This document shows positions 26,492 to 35,251 of a stretch of DNA of 64,000 nt, piece by piece. Position 1 is the first letter of the stretch, and every line of letters starts with the position of its first letter. This stretch comes from Gillisella vitis. Lineage in GTDB: Bacteria > Pseudomonadota > Alphaproteobacteria > Rhizobiales > Rhizobiaceae. The notes beneath the pieces were generated by a model. It made no database searches. It was given only the letters and a program-made list of their open reading frames with translations, and had not been told where the DNA came from. The position numbers and the translations under genes are program-made. The DNA is taken from positions 62,001 to 126,000 of the forward strand of contig NZ_JACHLU010000002.1 in the NCBI RefSeq assembly GCF_014204625.1, given 5' to 3'.

Positions 26492-27478
26492 CTATGGGGT
26501 GCTTGCGGCTATTGCCTGAAGATCGCGGGTGCGGCCTGCGATTTTTTCAAGGGCGGCAATGGCAAGATCCGTTGCAACATAATCGGGCTTGTGGCCAACA
26601 TGGCGCAGCCACACCAGCTCGGCTCCCTCAATATCTCTGGCCAGACCAACAGAGTGGACATTGGCCAGCACAATGTCGTCGCTATCGCCGGTGATGATTA
26701 CGGTTGGCACTTTGATTTCGGGATAGCGCAGTGCCATCTGGCTGACATAGCCATGCAGATTGGTGACATCGATGGCATTATAGCGAAAACTTGCAGGACG
26801 CAGCACAAGGGTTGGTGCGGCTTTGGCGCTATACTCTGCGGGCTTGGGATTGGGCGCAAAAACAGCACTGATGGCGCTTTCCATTCGCATCATCCCGGCA
26901 ATGGGCGCGATGGTGTGGGCAAAAATCGGTCCAATGACCGGCGTGGCGGTGAGATTATAATGCCAGTCAACGCCGCCGGGCCACGGATGGGTGGCCGGAG
27001 CCAGCAACAGCAATCCTTTGGTTTTTTCTGGATGCAAAACGGCAAAGCTTGCCGCGACAGCGCCGCCAAAAGAGTGGCCGACGATGATGGCACTGTCGAT
27101 GCCGACCGCGTCCATGGCTCTTGCAATCGTGTGTGCCTGGCCATCGGGCGCATCATTGGCCGCGCCGCCACGCTCAGAGTAGCCGTGGCCGGGGCGATCA
27201 ACAAACAGCAATTCACCGCGCCCTTTTAAATGCGGCAGGAAAGCTGTTGTCTGATCCAGCAGATTGCCACTGGCACCGTGAATAAACACCAGTGCGGGCA
27301 GATCGGCAGCATCGCCCGCCGCAACATGCAGGGCGTGGAGGGTCATGTCACCAAGGGCAATGTGTTGACCAATGGGTGGGTGCTGTTTGGTCAGGCCTGC
27401 GGCCAGAATTTGACCGTAGACGAAGCTTCCGATCAGCAGTGGAAGGGCGATGGAGGCCGTTAACGTGATCCAGTTCAC
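26492..27478 (-). CDS. Alpha/beta hydrolase with N-terminal membrane segment
   Basis: 328 residues from GTG at 27478. The frame is open further upstream but overlaps the TPR gene; the GTG lies just past the TPR stop and gives the expected hydrophobic N-terminus (WITLTASIALPLLIGSFVYG), a probable membrane anchor. The hydrolase fold has the oxyanion HGASGNLLD segment, DRPGHGYSERG, the nucleophile elbow VGHSFGGA, and later PTVIITGDSDDIV with the Asp and LRHVGHKPDY with the catalytic His. The substrate is unknown. It is second in an operon after the TPR gene, with a 31-bp gap; the convergent pyk terminator is 10 bp away. Confidence 0.9.
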   Translation of the reverse strand: MNWITLTASIALPLLIGSFVYGQILAAGLTKQHPPIGQHIALGDMTLHALHVAAGDAADLPALVFIHGASGNLLDQTTAFLPHLKGRGELLFVDRPGHGYSERGGAANDAPDGQAHTIARAMDAVGIDSAIIVGHSFGGAVAASFAVLHPEKTKGLLLLAPATHPWPGGVDWHYNLTATPVIGPIFAHTIAPIAGMMRMESAISAVFAPNPKPAEYSAKAAPTLVLRPASFRYNAIDVTNLHGYVSQMALRYPEIKVPTVIITGDSDDIVLANVHSVGLARDIEGAELVWLRHVGHKPDYVATDLAIAALEKIAGRTRDLQAIAASTP

Positions 27479-27509
27479 ACCTGTGTTCCATTTGGCCTGT
27501 TGAGAGTTT

Positions 27510-28151
27510 TTACGTGCGCGTACCCGCCAGCTTGTCAGCAAGGTCGCTTGCGGCTTTCTGGGCGTTGCGATCGGCAGGGTATATGTCAAGATAATCCTGC
27601 CAGGCCTTGAGAGCTTTGTCGTCGCTGCCTGTTTCAGTGAGAATGGTGGCCAGCATCTCAAGGGCGATAAAATGCCGGGGTTGAATTTTCAGCACCTGAT
27701 TGAGGTCACTCACCGCTTTGCGATAATTGCCAGCGGCGGAATGAAATGCCGCGCGGCGCGCCCAGCTATTGGCGTCATCAGGGTCCAGCACAAGGGCCTG
27801 ATCGAGAAAATCCAGCGCTGCCCCGTTGCGCTTGTCTTTGATGGCCTTGTCCGCCCATTGCATCAGCAGATTGACAGTGGCGCTGCCTGAGTCGGCCCAG
27901 TCTGCGACAATGGCGGCGGCAATCGCCTTGGCCACATCCGGATTGCGTTCGCGCTTCAACTGCGTCAGCAGTTCATCGGCTGATCGAGGAGAGGCTGAGC
28001 GGTCTGGTTGGCGTTCAATCGGCATGGATGGTGCCAGATTGTCTGATGGGGTTTCGGCATAGCCGGTGCCGCTGATCGCCAGGATGCAGCAAGACAGAAT
28101 CAGAGATTGGGCAGCATGAAAAAAGCGCATGAAAGATAATCTATCTCTCAT
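27510..28151 (-). CDS. TPR-repeat periplasmic protein
   Basis: 213 residues with a signal peptide (FFHAAQSLILSCCILAISGTGYA) and about three tetratricopeptide repeats in the C-terminal 130 residues (for example NLLMQWADKAIKDKRNGAALDFLDQAL and LDPDDANSWARRAAFHSAAG). No catalytic motif. Two in-frame ATGs are possible, at 28151 and 28130, and each sits in one arm of a 13-bp hairpin (28120-28160). A clear ribosome site is not visible for either. It precedes the alpha/beta hydrolase on the same strand and may anchor or assemble partner proteins in the periplasm, which is inference. Confidence 0.85.
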   Translation of the reverse strand: MRDRLSFMRFFHAAQSLILSCCILAISGTGYAETPSDNLAPSMPIERQPDRSASPRSADELLTQLKRERNPDVAKAIAAAIVADWADSGSATVNLLMQWADKAIKDKRNGAALDFLDQALVLDPDDANSWARRAAFHSAAGNYRKAVSDLNQVLKIQPRHFIALEMLATILTETGSDDKALKAWQDYLDIYPADRNAQKAASDLADKLAGTRT

Positions 28152-28160
28152 GCGCTTTTT
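28120..28160 (-). terminator. Hairpin between rpmJ and the TPR gene, overlapping the TPR start
   Basis: Arms AAAAAGCGCATGA and TCATGCGCTTTTT pair perfectly over 13 bp with a 15-base loop. T runs on both strands make it look like an intrinsic terminator for rpmJ on the minus strand, 78 bp after its stop. Both ATG candidates of the TPR gene lie in the arms. Confidence 0.65.
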
Positions 28161-28237
28161 ATCAAACTGAATTTTGCATTTCGTGGCCAGTCTGCACCTT
28201 TGTTATGCGGCGCATCTCCTGAAAGGAGAATTGGCAA

Positions 28238-28363
28238 TCAGCCCTGACGAGCTTTGAAACGCGGGTTCATCTTGTTGATGATGTAAACGCGACCCTTGCG
28301 GCGAACCAAACGGTTGTCGCGGTGACGAGCCTTAAGCGCTTTCAGCGAATTCTTGATCTTCAT
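28238..28363 (-). CDS. rpmJ: 50S ribosomal protein L36, zinc-free type
   Basis: 41 residues beginning [20 protein letters not shown] and ending [12 protein letters not shown], the usual length and pattern of the L36 form without the zinc-binding CxxC...C cluster (the B type, as in E. coli YkgO). It lacks cysteine altogether. L36 is a small ribosomal protein of the 50S subunit. The gene is too short for ordinary frame listings but is clear from the conserved sequence. It stands alone on the minus strand, followed by a hairpin that may be its terminator. Confidence 0.95.
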   Translation of the reverse strand: MKIKNSLKALKARHRDNRLVRRKGRVYIINKMNPRFKARQG

Positions 28364-28533
28364 TTTACGATCCGCACGGTTGCCAGGGAATGACTATATT
28401 CCACCGGGAAGTAATAGATTGAAAAGCACGCCTTGGGGCGCGCCTGTTCAGGGTTGGTGGCACATACCCCGGCTAAACCCTGTGTGTCAACCAAAAAGGC
28501 CGCAAATCAACAGAGTGAAACCGGTTTTTCAGC

Positions 28534-29586
28534 TTATAAAAGCTGAGTGACATGTCCCATTTTGCGGCCCGGGCGTGCTTCAGCCTTGCCGTAAAGCTGT
28601 ATAACCACGTTTGAGCGGGCCAGCCAGTCACCAATGGCGTTGATGTCATCGCCAATCAGATTGGTCATCACACACGCAGAATGACGCTCACACGTCCCCA
28701 GCGGCAGGCCCGCGACCGCGCGGATATGCTGCTCAAACTGCGAGATCGCGCAGGCAGCTTCCGTCCAGTGGCCGGAATTGTGGACGCGGGGCGCCATTTC
28801 ATTGGCAATCAGCGTGCCATCCTGCATCAGAAACAGCTCAAGACCAACAACACCGACGTAATTCATGCCCGACAGCAGCTTTACGGCTGCCTCACGGGCT
28901 GCCTTTGCCGTCTCTGCCGAGATTTTTGCGGGCAGGGTAGAGGTGTGCAAAATGCCGTTCAGATGCACATTTTCGGCCGGATCATAGCAGGCAATCTCGC
29001 CTTGTTGGCTTCTTGCGGCAATAATCGAGATTTCGCGCTCAAAAGCGACAAAGCCTTCAAGGATCAGCGGCACGGAGCCGAGCGCTTCATAGCCGCCGGT
29101 GGCGTCATCACCTGTGCGAAAGACGCGCTGGCCTTTGCCGTCATAGCCAAAGCGTCGGGTTTTCAGCACGCCCTGACCGCCAAAGTCTGCAAGGGCCGCA
29201 TCCAGATCGGCTTGACTATCGACGGCGCGAAATGGCGCGGTGGCAATGCCATTGGCGTTGAGATACTGCTTTTCCGCCAGCCGGTCCTGCGACACTTCCA
29301 GCGCCTTGGCGGGCGGGTAGACCGCAATCTTGCGCTCAAGCGCATGGGCGGCGGCAACGGGCACATTCTCAAATTCGTAGGTGATGACATCGCAGTTTGC
29401 GGCCAGCGCCTCAAGGGCAGCAGAGTCGGCATAATCGGCAATGATCTGCCGGTTGGCCACCTGCGCTGCCGGACAGTCGGCCTGCGGCTCCAGCACAATG
29501 GTTTTAAAGCCCAGCTTTGCTGCGGCCATGGCCAACATGCGGCCAAGCTGGCCGCCGCCGATGATTCCGATTGTCTTGATCGTCAT
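28534..29586 (-). CDS. purK: 5-(carboxyamino)imidazole ribonucleotide synthase PurK
   Basis: 350 residues. PurK uses ATP and bicarbonate to carboxylate aminoimidazole ribonucleotide in purine synthesis. The N-terminal dinucleotide-like motif is [19 protein letters not shown]. The ATP-grasp part shows [67 protein letters not shown] with the metal-binding Glu and Asn. It overlaps purE by four bases and follows it, forming the standard purE-purK operon. Confidence 0.96.
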   Translation of the reverse strand: MTIKTIGIIGGGQLGRMLAMAAAKLGFKTIVLEPQADCPAAQVANRQIIADYADSAALEALAANCDVITYEFENVPVAAAHALERKIAVYPPAKALEVSQDRLAEKQYLNANGIATAPFRAVDSQADLDAALADFGGQGVLKTRRFGYDGKGQRVFRTGDDATGGYEALGSVPLILEGFVAFEREISIIAARSQQGEIACYDPAENVHLNGILHTSTLPAKISAETAKAAREAAVKLLSGMNYVGVVGLELFLMQDGTLIANEMAPRVHNSGHWTEAACAISQFEQHIRAVAGLPLGTCERHSACVMTNLIGDDINAIGDWLARSNVVIQLYGKAEARPGRKMGHVTQLL

Positions 29587-30083
29587 GGTGCCTCGTCGGT
29601 GGGGTAGTCTGCGACAGCGGCGGTCTGGTTGAATGTCCAGTCTTCCAGCCTGTCGAAAAGATCGTCATCATGCAGGGCAAGTATGCGGGCAGCCAACAGG
29701 GCGGCGTTGATAGCACCAGCCCGGCCAATGGCCAATGTGCCAACCGGAATGCCTGCGGGCATTTGCACGATGGAATAAAGGCTGTCCATGCCCGACATGG
29801 TTTTTGATTGCACGGGAACGCCAAAGACCGGCAATGCGGTGAGCGAGGCCACCATGCCTGGCAAATGGGCAGCGCCACCGGCTCCGGCGATGATCACCTG
29901 AAAGCCCTCATCACGGGCACCTTTGGCAAAGGCAAACATGCGATCCGGGGTGCGGTGGGCAGAGACAATGCGCGCTTCATAGCTTATACCAAGGGCGTCC
30001 AGCGTGTCAGCGGCGTTTTTCATGGTTTCCCAGTCGGACTGGCTCCCCATGATGATGGCAACGGGTGGTCTTTCGTCCTGCAT
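29583..30083 (-). CDS. purE: 5-(carboxyamino)imidazole ribonucleotide mutase PurE
   Basis: 166 residues, class I PurE. Conserved [20 protein letters not shown], the SAHRTPDRM motif with the catalytic His, [15 protein letters not shown] and [24 protein letters not shown]. It moves the carboxyl group from N5 to C4 of the imidazole ring, the step after PurK. It is the first gene of purEK; the DUF465 gene lies 17 bp upstream on the same strand and may share the transcript. Confidence 0.97.
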   Translation of the reverse strand: MQDERPPVAIIMGSQSDWETMKNAADTLDALGISYEARIVSAHRTPDRMFAFAKGARDEGFQVIIAGAGGAAHLPGMVASLTALPVFGVPVQSKTMSGMDSLYSIVQMPAGIPVGTLAIGRAGAINAALLAARILALHDDDLFDRLEDWTFNQTAAVADYPTDEAP

Positions 30084-30100
30084 GGGTGGCCTTCTCCTCC

Positions 30101-30304
30101 TCAGGCAATAATGTCCGGAATCATCTGATCTTCCAGAGACGTCAGCCTGTCTTTGATCGCAAGCTTTTTCTTCTTCATGCGCTGGATTCGCAGGGCATCG
30201 CAGCCGACCTTGACCATGGCATTGATGGCCGCGTCATAGTCTTCATGCTCCTGACGAAGACGTGCGAGCTGAAGCCGCGTATCTGCCTCTTCCTGATCCG
30301 ACAT
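30101..30304 (-). CDS. YdcH-like DUF465 protein
   Basis: 67 residues: a basic-acidic coiled coil ([21 protein letters not shown]) followed by [20 protein letters not shown], the DUF465/YdcH hallmark, ending MIPDIIA. Function unknown; these small proteins are mostly helical. It is 17 bp upstream of purE on the same strand. A second, divergent DUF465 gene begins 231 bp away at 30535. Confidence 0.9.
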   Translation of the reverse strand: MSDQEEADTRLQLARLRQEHEDYDAAINAMVKVGCDALRIQRMKKKKLAIKDRLTSLEDQMIPDIIA

Positions 30305-30534
30305 TCGTGTGTCCCCAATTTTCGCTGCTGCATCTTCATCCGATACAGATTGTGATCGCGCAAGCTCCTATCATTAAACAGCGGTAACGGGAAGTTAGCC
30401 CTGACCACGAAATTGCCGCGCATATTCCTTGTTTTCACCTTAGACAATCGGGAAAGATCGTGTCACACTCCTGTCGCAAACCAAAGAGCTCCAGCGATGG
30501 ATGCTGGAGGTTGAAAAAGGAAGGACTGAATCAG

Positions 30535-30708
30535 ATGACCATTCAGGCTCATATTGAATCGCTTGCCAAGAAGCATGAAGATCTGGAGGAGAAACTTCAT
30601 GCCGCCCTTTCCTCACCCTCTACCCATGACAAGGACATTCGTGAAATCAAGCGTCTCAAATTGCGCCTCAAGGATGAAATGCAAAGATTGAAGTCAACAC
30701 GGCATTAA
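30535..30708 (+). CDS. YdcH-like DUF465 protein, second copy
   Basis: 57 residues from the ATG at 30535, preceded by AAAAAGGAAGG, a strong ribosome site eight or more bases upstream. Sequence MTIQAHIESLAKKHEDLEEKLHAALSSPST then DIREIKRLKLRLKDEMQRLKS: the same coiled-coil and KRLKLRLKDE pattern as the DUF465 gene on the other strand, though the N-terminal half differs. The longer frame from 30460 is rejected for lack of a ribosome site. Function unknown. It is transcribed alone. Confidence 0.9.
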   Translation: MTIQAHIESLAKKHEDLEEKLHAALSSPSTHDKDIREIKRLKLRLKDEMQRLKSTRH

Positions 30709-30804
30709 TCTCGAAGCTTTCACTCCCGTGAGAGGCAATTCAGTTGCATTTTGATTGCTGCATTTCTTCATCGATTGTGATGGCGAATTTTTTTTAAAAA
30801 CAAT

Positions 30805-30845
30805 GGCCCCGAAGCGCCGATTGCCTTCGGGGTCTTTTGTTTTTC
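30805..30845. terminator. Bidirectional terminator between DUF465 and ArsR genes
   Basis: Stem CCCCGAAG (30807-30814) / CTTCGGGG (30825-30832), ten-base loop, T-rich sequence on both sides (TCTTTTGTTTTT, and on the minus strand TTGTTTTTAAAAAAAA). Confidence 0.85.
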
Positions 30846-30875
30846 GGATCAACGCAGATGGTTGATTTGGCCCGG

Positions 30876-31136
30876 TTACGACCAGAACTGGTCCAGCCAC
30901 AGATTGAGTCGGTTGAAACCGGAATTGTTGACCGAGTAAATCCGTTTGGTTCCATCCGATTCCACCGTCACAAGGTTGCAATCCAGCAGCGCTTTGAGGT
31001 GCTGCGACACGGCGGGGCGGCTGATGGGCAGGCCCTGCGCCAGATCATTGACGGTTTTGGGGGAACGCCGCAACTGTTCCAGCAAATAGCGGCGATTGGG
31101 GTCGGCAATTGCTGCGAAAGGATCGGTTGAGGTCAT
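30876..31136 (-). CDS. ArsR-family transcriptional regulator
   Basis: 86 residues with one winged-helix domain: IADPNRRYLLEQLRRSPKTV, LAQGLPISRPAVSQHLKALLDCNLV as the recognition helix region, then the wing TVESDGTKRIYSVN. It resembles the ArsR branch lacking metal-binding cysteines near the helix (only one Cys, LLDCNL). Target unknown; the nearest neighbour, a TSUP permease downstream of a short gap on the same strand and upstream of the regulator, may be regulated by it, which is inference. Confidence 0.9.
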   Translation of the reverse strand: MTSTDPFAAIADPNRRYLLEQLRRSPKTVNDLAQGLPISRPAVSQHLKALLDCNLVTVESDGTKRIYSVNNSGFNRLNLWLDQFWS

Positions 31137-31219
31137 GGCCAGACGCTACGATATGATGGTGCATTGCGCAAGTCTAATTGTGCTGTTGCGAAAATGCAAT
31201 TCTGCCTCGATTTAGATCT

Positions 31220-31996
31220 TTAAAATACATTCAGCAAAGACAGTCCATCCCAGAACAGTTTCAGCCCGGCCAGCAATGTGGCGGCATAGATCAGCGGATA
31301 GAAGGTTTGCGGCTGGAGACGTCGCACCACAAAGGCCCCGGCCATGGTTGATAAAAATGCAAGCGGCAACAGGGTCAGGGATGCGGTGAAATTGCGCAGA
31401 TCAAGCTGGCCAAGCGCCACATAGGGAATGATCTTGATGGCATTGAGAATGGCAAAAAACCGCACACTGGTGCCGGTATAGGCTTTGGGATCGAGTTTCA
31501 GCGGCAGGGCATAGATTTCAAACGGCGGGCCACCGGCATGGGCAATAAAGCTGCCATATCCGGCAATGGTTCCCCACAGGCCGGCACGGGCAGGGCTGTG
31601 GCGGGTGGGCTTGATGTCATCATGGCTTAAGCCTTTGAGCCGGTTAACAAAATACCGACCGGCAAAAATCACGGTGATGGCACCCAGCACCAGCCGCATG
31701 GCCTCTGGCGGAATCGTGTGTGAGGTCATCCAGCCAAGCCCGATGCCAATAATGCCGCCCGGAAGCAGCAACAGCAGGGTTTTGCGGTCGTTATAATGAC
31801 GCCATGCGTAAAGCGCCACCAGATCCATCACAATCAGAATGGGCAGAAAAATGGCGGCAGCCTGCATGGGAGACACAGCAAGCGCCAGAACCGGCACGCC
31901 CAGCAGGCTGAAGGCTCCGCCCAGCCCGCCCTTGGACAGGCCAACGAGCATGACAGCCGGAATGGCGCAGAGAAAGAATGTCAGATCAGGCAGCAT
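31220..31996 (-). CDS. TSUP-family (TauE/SafE) membrane permease
   Basis: 258 residues with about seven hydrophobic segments. Repeated half-structure typical of TauE/SafE/YfcA: GLSKGGLGGAFSLLGVPVLALAVSP near the N-terminus and AGYGSFIAHAGGPPFEIYALPLK in the second half, both carrying the family Gly-rich motifs. Members export or import sulfonates, sulfite and other organic anions; the substrate here cannot be assigned. It stands upstream of the ArsR gene on the same strand with an 83-bp gap. Confidence 0.9.
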   Translation of the reverse strand: MLPDLTFFLCAIPAVMLVGLSKGGLGGAFSLLGVPVLALAVSPMQAAAIFLPILIVMDLVALYAWRHYNDRKTLLLLLPGGIIGIGLGWMTSHTIPPEAMRLVLGAITVIFAGRYFVNRLKGLSHDDIKPTRHSPARAGLWGTIAGYGSFIAHAGGPPFEIYALPLKLDPKAYTGTSVRFFAILNAIKIIPYVALGQLDLRNFTASLTLLPLAFLSTMAGAFVVRRLQPQTFYPLIYAATLLAGLKLFWDGLSLLNVF

Positions 31997-32218
31997 GGGG
32001 AAATTTCATCTTCAATGGCTGTGCGTTGAGGTGTGCGGGTGTGTTTTGCCGGTAAATTGCCGGATAATGCGGGGTCTGGATGGTTTCATCGTTGTCGCGC
32101 TTTATATCTAAAGAATTCTGCAAGAGTGTTGATCCTGAGCGCAGTCCGGTCTATCGAATTTCCATAATTGTGGCGAGACCTTTCGCCGACGACACCAGAA
32201 AAGAAGACGGAAACCGCC

Positions 32219-32872
32219 ATGACCGACCCCCAAGACCGCTGCCGCCTGGTTCTGATCACGCCGCAGATGAGCGATGCGCACGCGCTGGCCCGGCTTGTGG
32301 GCGATGCTTTGCGCGGTGGCGATGTCGCATCGGTGATTATTCCGCAATATGATCTGGATGATGGTGCCTTTCAGGACCAGGCCGAAGCCTTGGTGCCGGT
32401 GGTGCAGGATGCAGGGGCTGCTGCCATCATTGTCGAGAACAGCCGGGTGGCTGGCCGGGTCAAGGCCGATGGTCTGCATATCAACGGCAACCGCGAAGCC
32501 GTGGCCGAGATGGTGGAAAAATTCGCGCCCAAGCTGATTGTGGGGGCCGGCGGTGCCCATGAGCGGCACACCGCGCTGGAAGTGGGCGAGGCAACCCCGG
32601 ATTACATGTTCTTTGGCAAGCTGGATGGTGACATCAAGCCGGAGGCCCATTCCAAAAACCTGGCCCTCGGCGAATGGTGGTCGTCGATGGTGTCCATTCC
32701 CTGCATTGTCATGGGTGGTTCTGATCCGGCCTCCGCTCTGGCAGTGGCAGAAACCGGGGCTGAGTTTGTGGCGCTGTCCAAGGCGGTTTTTGCCGATCCT
32801 GCGCAAGCTGAAAAGGTGGTTGCGCAGATAAATGCGGCGCTTGACGAAAAAGCGCCACGGTTTGCAGATTGA
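32219..32872 (+). CDS. ThiE-like (thiamine phosphate synthase superfamily) protein
   Basis: 217 residues from ATG at 32219. TIM-barrel sequence with RLVLITPQMSD at the start, IIVENSRVAGRVKADGLHINGN in the middle and IPCIVMGGSDPASALAVAETGAEFVALSKAVF at the end, the ThiE pattern. In functional ThiE the NDR and G-x-S-x-H motifs bind pyrophosphate; here the equivalents are ENS and VGAGGAHERHTAL, so the key Arg and Ser appear to be replaced. It may be a paralogue with another role; no other thiamine genes are here. It is followed at once by the Sel1 gene. Confidence 0.8.
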   Translation: MTDPQDRCRLVLITPQMSDAHALARLVGDALRGGDVASVIIPQYDLDDGAFQDQAEALVPVVQDAGAAAIIVENSRVAGRVKADGLHINGNREAVAEMVEKFAPKLIVGAGGAHERHTALEVGEATPDYMFFGKLDGDIKPEAHSKNLALGEWWSSMVSIPCIVMGGSDPASALAVAETGAEFVALSKAVFADPAQAEKVVAQINAALDEKAPRFAD

Positions 32873-32880
32873 ACGCCTGC

Positions 32881-34206
32881 ATGACCTTTGACCTTGTTGC
32901 TACGCTTTTGAGGATTTCCACCTGTGCCGGTTTTTTGCTGGCCGGGTCTGGTATTGGCTTGCACGCACAGGAGGCCAAGGATCGTGGACCCGATCCGGCG
33001 GTTTCAGGGCCAGCGACACAGCCGACAACGGGGGCCGATGCAGGACGGATGCAACGACCTGGCTCGCCGGACAAGCCATCTGCCGGTATCGAGCTGATGG
33101 AGCGCATGGGCATTCCCCTGCCGCCATTGCCACCGGAAAAGCCCTATACCGGCAAGATTGATCTGGCCTATGGTGCATTTCAACGCGGCCTGTTTGGCAC
33201 GGCTTTTGACTATGCCTTGCCGCTGGCCGAAAAGGGCGATCCCGCATCGGAAACCTTGATTGCGGAATTGATGAGCCGTGGCCTTGCGGTGAAAAAAGAC
33301 ATGAAGGGCGCTGCTTTCTGGTATGCCAAGGCGGCCAAGGGCGGCGATCCGGCCGCAATGTTCAAATATTCGCTGATGTTGCTGGAAGGCATCTATGCGC
33401 CAAAAGACAATGCGCTGGCGGATGATTATATGCGCAAGGCTGCCGATGCGGGCAATGCATCAGCCCAGTTCAACTGGGGGCAGATTCTGGTCTCGCAAAA
33501 TCCCGGTGTGAAGGGTCTGCATCTGGCTTTGCCCTATTATGAAAAATCGGCAGAGCAGGGCATTGCCGATGCGCAATATGCGGTGGCGCAGATTTATCGC
33601 AACCTGCCGGATCTGCCGCAAGACAAGCATGACAAGGCCCGTGAATGGCTGGTGCGCGCCGCGCGCGCCGGTTTTGATACCGCGCAGCTGGATATGGGAA
33701 TCTGGCTGATCAATGGCATTATGGGGCCGCAGAATCTGGACAACGGCTTCAACTGGCTTCGCATTGCCGCCAATCGCGGCAATGTGGCGGCGCAAAACCG
33801 TCTGGCCCATGCCTATGTCAGCGCGCTTGGCACACGCCCCGACCCGGTCGAGGCGGCCAAATGGTTTATCCTGTCGCGGCGCGCCGGGTTGAATGATGCC
33901 AATCTCGAGGATTTTTATCTGGGTCTGCCCGCAGAACAACAGAAGCAGGCAATTGACGCTGCCAATAAATACCGTTTTGGCAATCGCCCGTTGGGGCGGG
34001 TGGCGGCGCAGTCGGCAGCTGGCAAGGCCGGAGCAAATAAGCCCGATGCGCAATCTGCACCCGCATCCTCCAGTCCAACACCGTCCAATGCGGCTGTTGG
34101 TCTTCCGGGTGTTTCCGTGCCTCCTGCGGGTGTTATCCTGCCGGAAAATGATGCCGGTGATGATGAAAACACGGTGGCGGAGCCATCCGCGCCCGCGACC
34201 CCTTGA
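32881..34206 (+). CDS. Sel1-repeat periplasmic protein
   Basis: 441 residues from ATG at 32881, or 445 from TTG at 32869 overlapping the stop of the ThiE-like gene. A hydrophobic N-terminus (LLRISTCAGFLLAGSGIGLHA) looks like a signal peptide. Six or more Sel1-like repeats follow (for example AAFWYAKAAKGGDPAAMFKY, LPYYEKSAEQGIADAQYAVA, GFNWLRIAANRGNVAAQNRL). The last 75 residues are Ala/Pro/Ser-rich and low complexity. Sel1 proteins act as scaffolds; partner unknown. It is probably co-transcribed with the ThiE-like gene. Confidence 0.9.
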   Translation: MTFDLVATLLRISTCAGFLLAGSGIGLHAQEAKDRGPDPAVSGPATQPTTGADAGRMQRPGSPDKPSAGIELMERMGIPLPPLPPEKPYTGKIDLAYGAFQRGLFGTAFDYALPLAEKGDPASETLIAELMSRGLAVKKDMKGAAFWYAKAAKGGDPAAMFKYSLMLLEGIYAPKDNALADDYMRKAADAGNASAQFNWGQILVSQNPGVKGLHLALPYYEKSAEQGIADAQYAVAQIYRNLPDLPQDKHDKAREWLVRAARAGFDTAQLDMGIWLINGIMGPQNLDNGFNWLRIAANRGNVAAQNRLAHAYVSALGTRPDPVEAAKWFILSRRAGLNDANLEDFYLGLPAEQQKQAIDAANKYRFGNRPLGRVAAQSAAGKAGANKPDAQSAPASSSPTPSNAAVGLPGVSVPPAGVILPENDAGDDENTVAEPSAPATP

Positions 34207-34336
34207 ATTTCGCGTTTTTTTGTGGTCTTGAACCGCCCAATCATTATAAGCCAGATATGCAGGCTTTGGCTTTGAGCGCTATCCGGGTGGTGGCGTTCAG
34301 CGGCCCCTTTGCAAACAAGATCTAAGGAAACAGTTT

Positions 34337-35137
34337 ATGGCCCGCTCAGCCCTACTTAATGTCATGGTTCAGTCCGCGCTCAAGGCCGGTAAATCGCTGT
34401 CGCGGGATTTTGGTGAAGTGCAGAACCTTCAGGTTTCGGTCAAAGGTCCCGGCGATTTCGTGTCGCAGGCCGATCTGAAGGCCGAAAAGCTGGTGCGCGA
34501 GGAGCTTTTGAAAGCCCGCCCCACCTATGGATTTCTGGGTGAAGAGGGCGAGGAAATCAAGGGGACTGATGGTGCCCATCGCTGGATCGTTGATCCGCTG
34601 GATGGCACAACCAATTTTCTGCATGGAATTCCGCAATTTGCGGTCTCGATTGCGCTGGAGCGCAACGATGAAATCGTCGCCGGCGTGATTTTCAATCCCG
34701 CAACCGATGAGCTTTTCACTGCGGAAAAGGGTGGCGGTGCGTTTATGAACGATCGCCGTATTCGTGTGGCGGCCCGCAAAGCGCTGTCAGATTGCGTTGT
34801 TGGCTGCTCGGTGCCGCATCTTGGTCGCGCCAACCACGGCAAGTCGCTGGTGGAGCTTCGCCATGTGATGGGTGAAGTGGCGGGCATTCGCAGCATGGGG
34901 GCCGCAGCCCTTGATCTGGCCTATGTGGCCGCAGGCCGTCTGGATGGTTTTTGGCAGAGTGGTCTGAATGCATGGGATGTTGCGGCTGGCATTTTGCTGA
35001 TTCGGGAAGCTGGCGGCTTTGTCAGCGATATGAGTGGCGGCAATGATGCGTTGAACCGCGGTGATATTGTTGCGGGCAATGAATATATCAAGAAAGCCCT
35101 GCTGGACGTTGTGACCCGTCCTCTGCCAAACGCATAA
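34337..35137 (+). CDS. suhB: Inositol monophosphatase family protein SuhB
   Basis: 266 residues. Metal-site motifs are present: the Glu of LGEEGEEI, WIVDPLDGTTNFLHGIPQFAVSIAL and the C-terminal NAWDVAAGILLIREAGG. These are the magnesium ligands of inositol-phosphate phosphatases. In other bacteria SuhB also binds NusA and helps rRNA transcription. The ATG at 34337 follows GGAAACAG at about six bases. The gene lies between the Sel1 gene and the stator pair on the same strand, with gaps of 130 and 114 bp. Confidence 0.95.
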   Translation: MARSALLNVMVQSALKAGKSLSRDFGEVQNLQVSVKGPGDFVSQADLKAEKLVREELLKARPTYGFLGEEGEEIKGTDGAHRWIVDPLDGTTNFLHGIPQFAVSIALERNDEIVAGVIFNPATDELFTAEKGGGAFMNDRRIRVAARKALSDCVVGCSVPHLGRANHGKSLVELRHVMGEVAGIRSMGAAALDLAYVAAGRLDGFWQSGLNAWDVAAGILLIREAGGFVSDMSGGNDALNRGDIVAGNEYIKKALLDVVTRPLPNA

Positions 35138-35251
35138 ACTTTTGCGCCGCATGAGGGCCATGGCCCGAAAGTGATGGGATTTAGCTTTAATTTGGCTTAA
35201 CTTTGACATAGCTTCCAGTGATCTGGGAGCTATTATGGAGATGTGGCGCAT

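Noticed and set aside
35180-35210. Second possible CtrA site (TTAA-TTTGGC-TTAA) before the stator pair
   Set aside because: The spacer is six bases, not seven.
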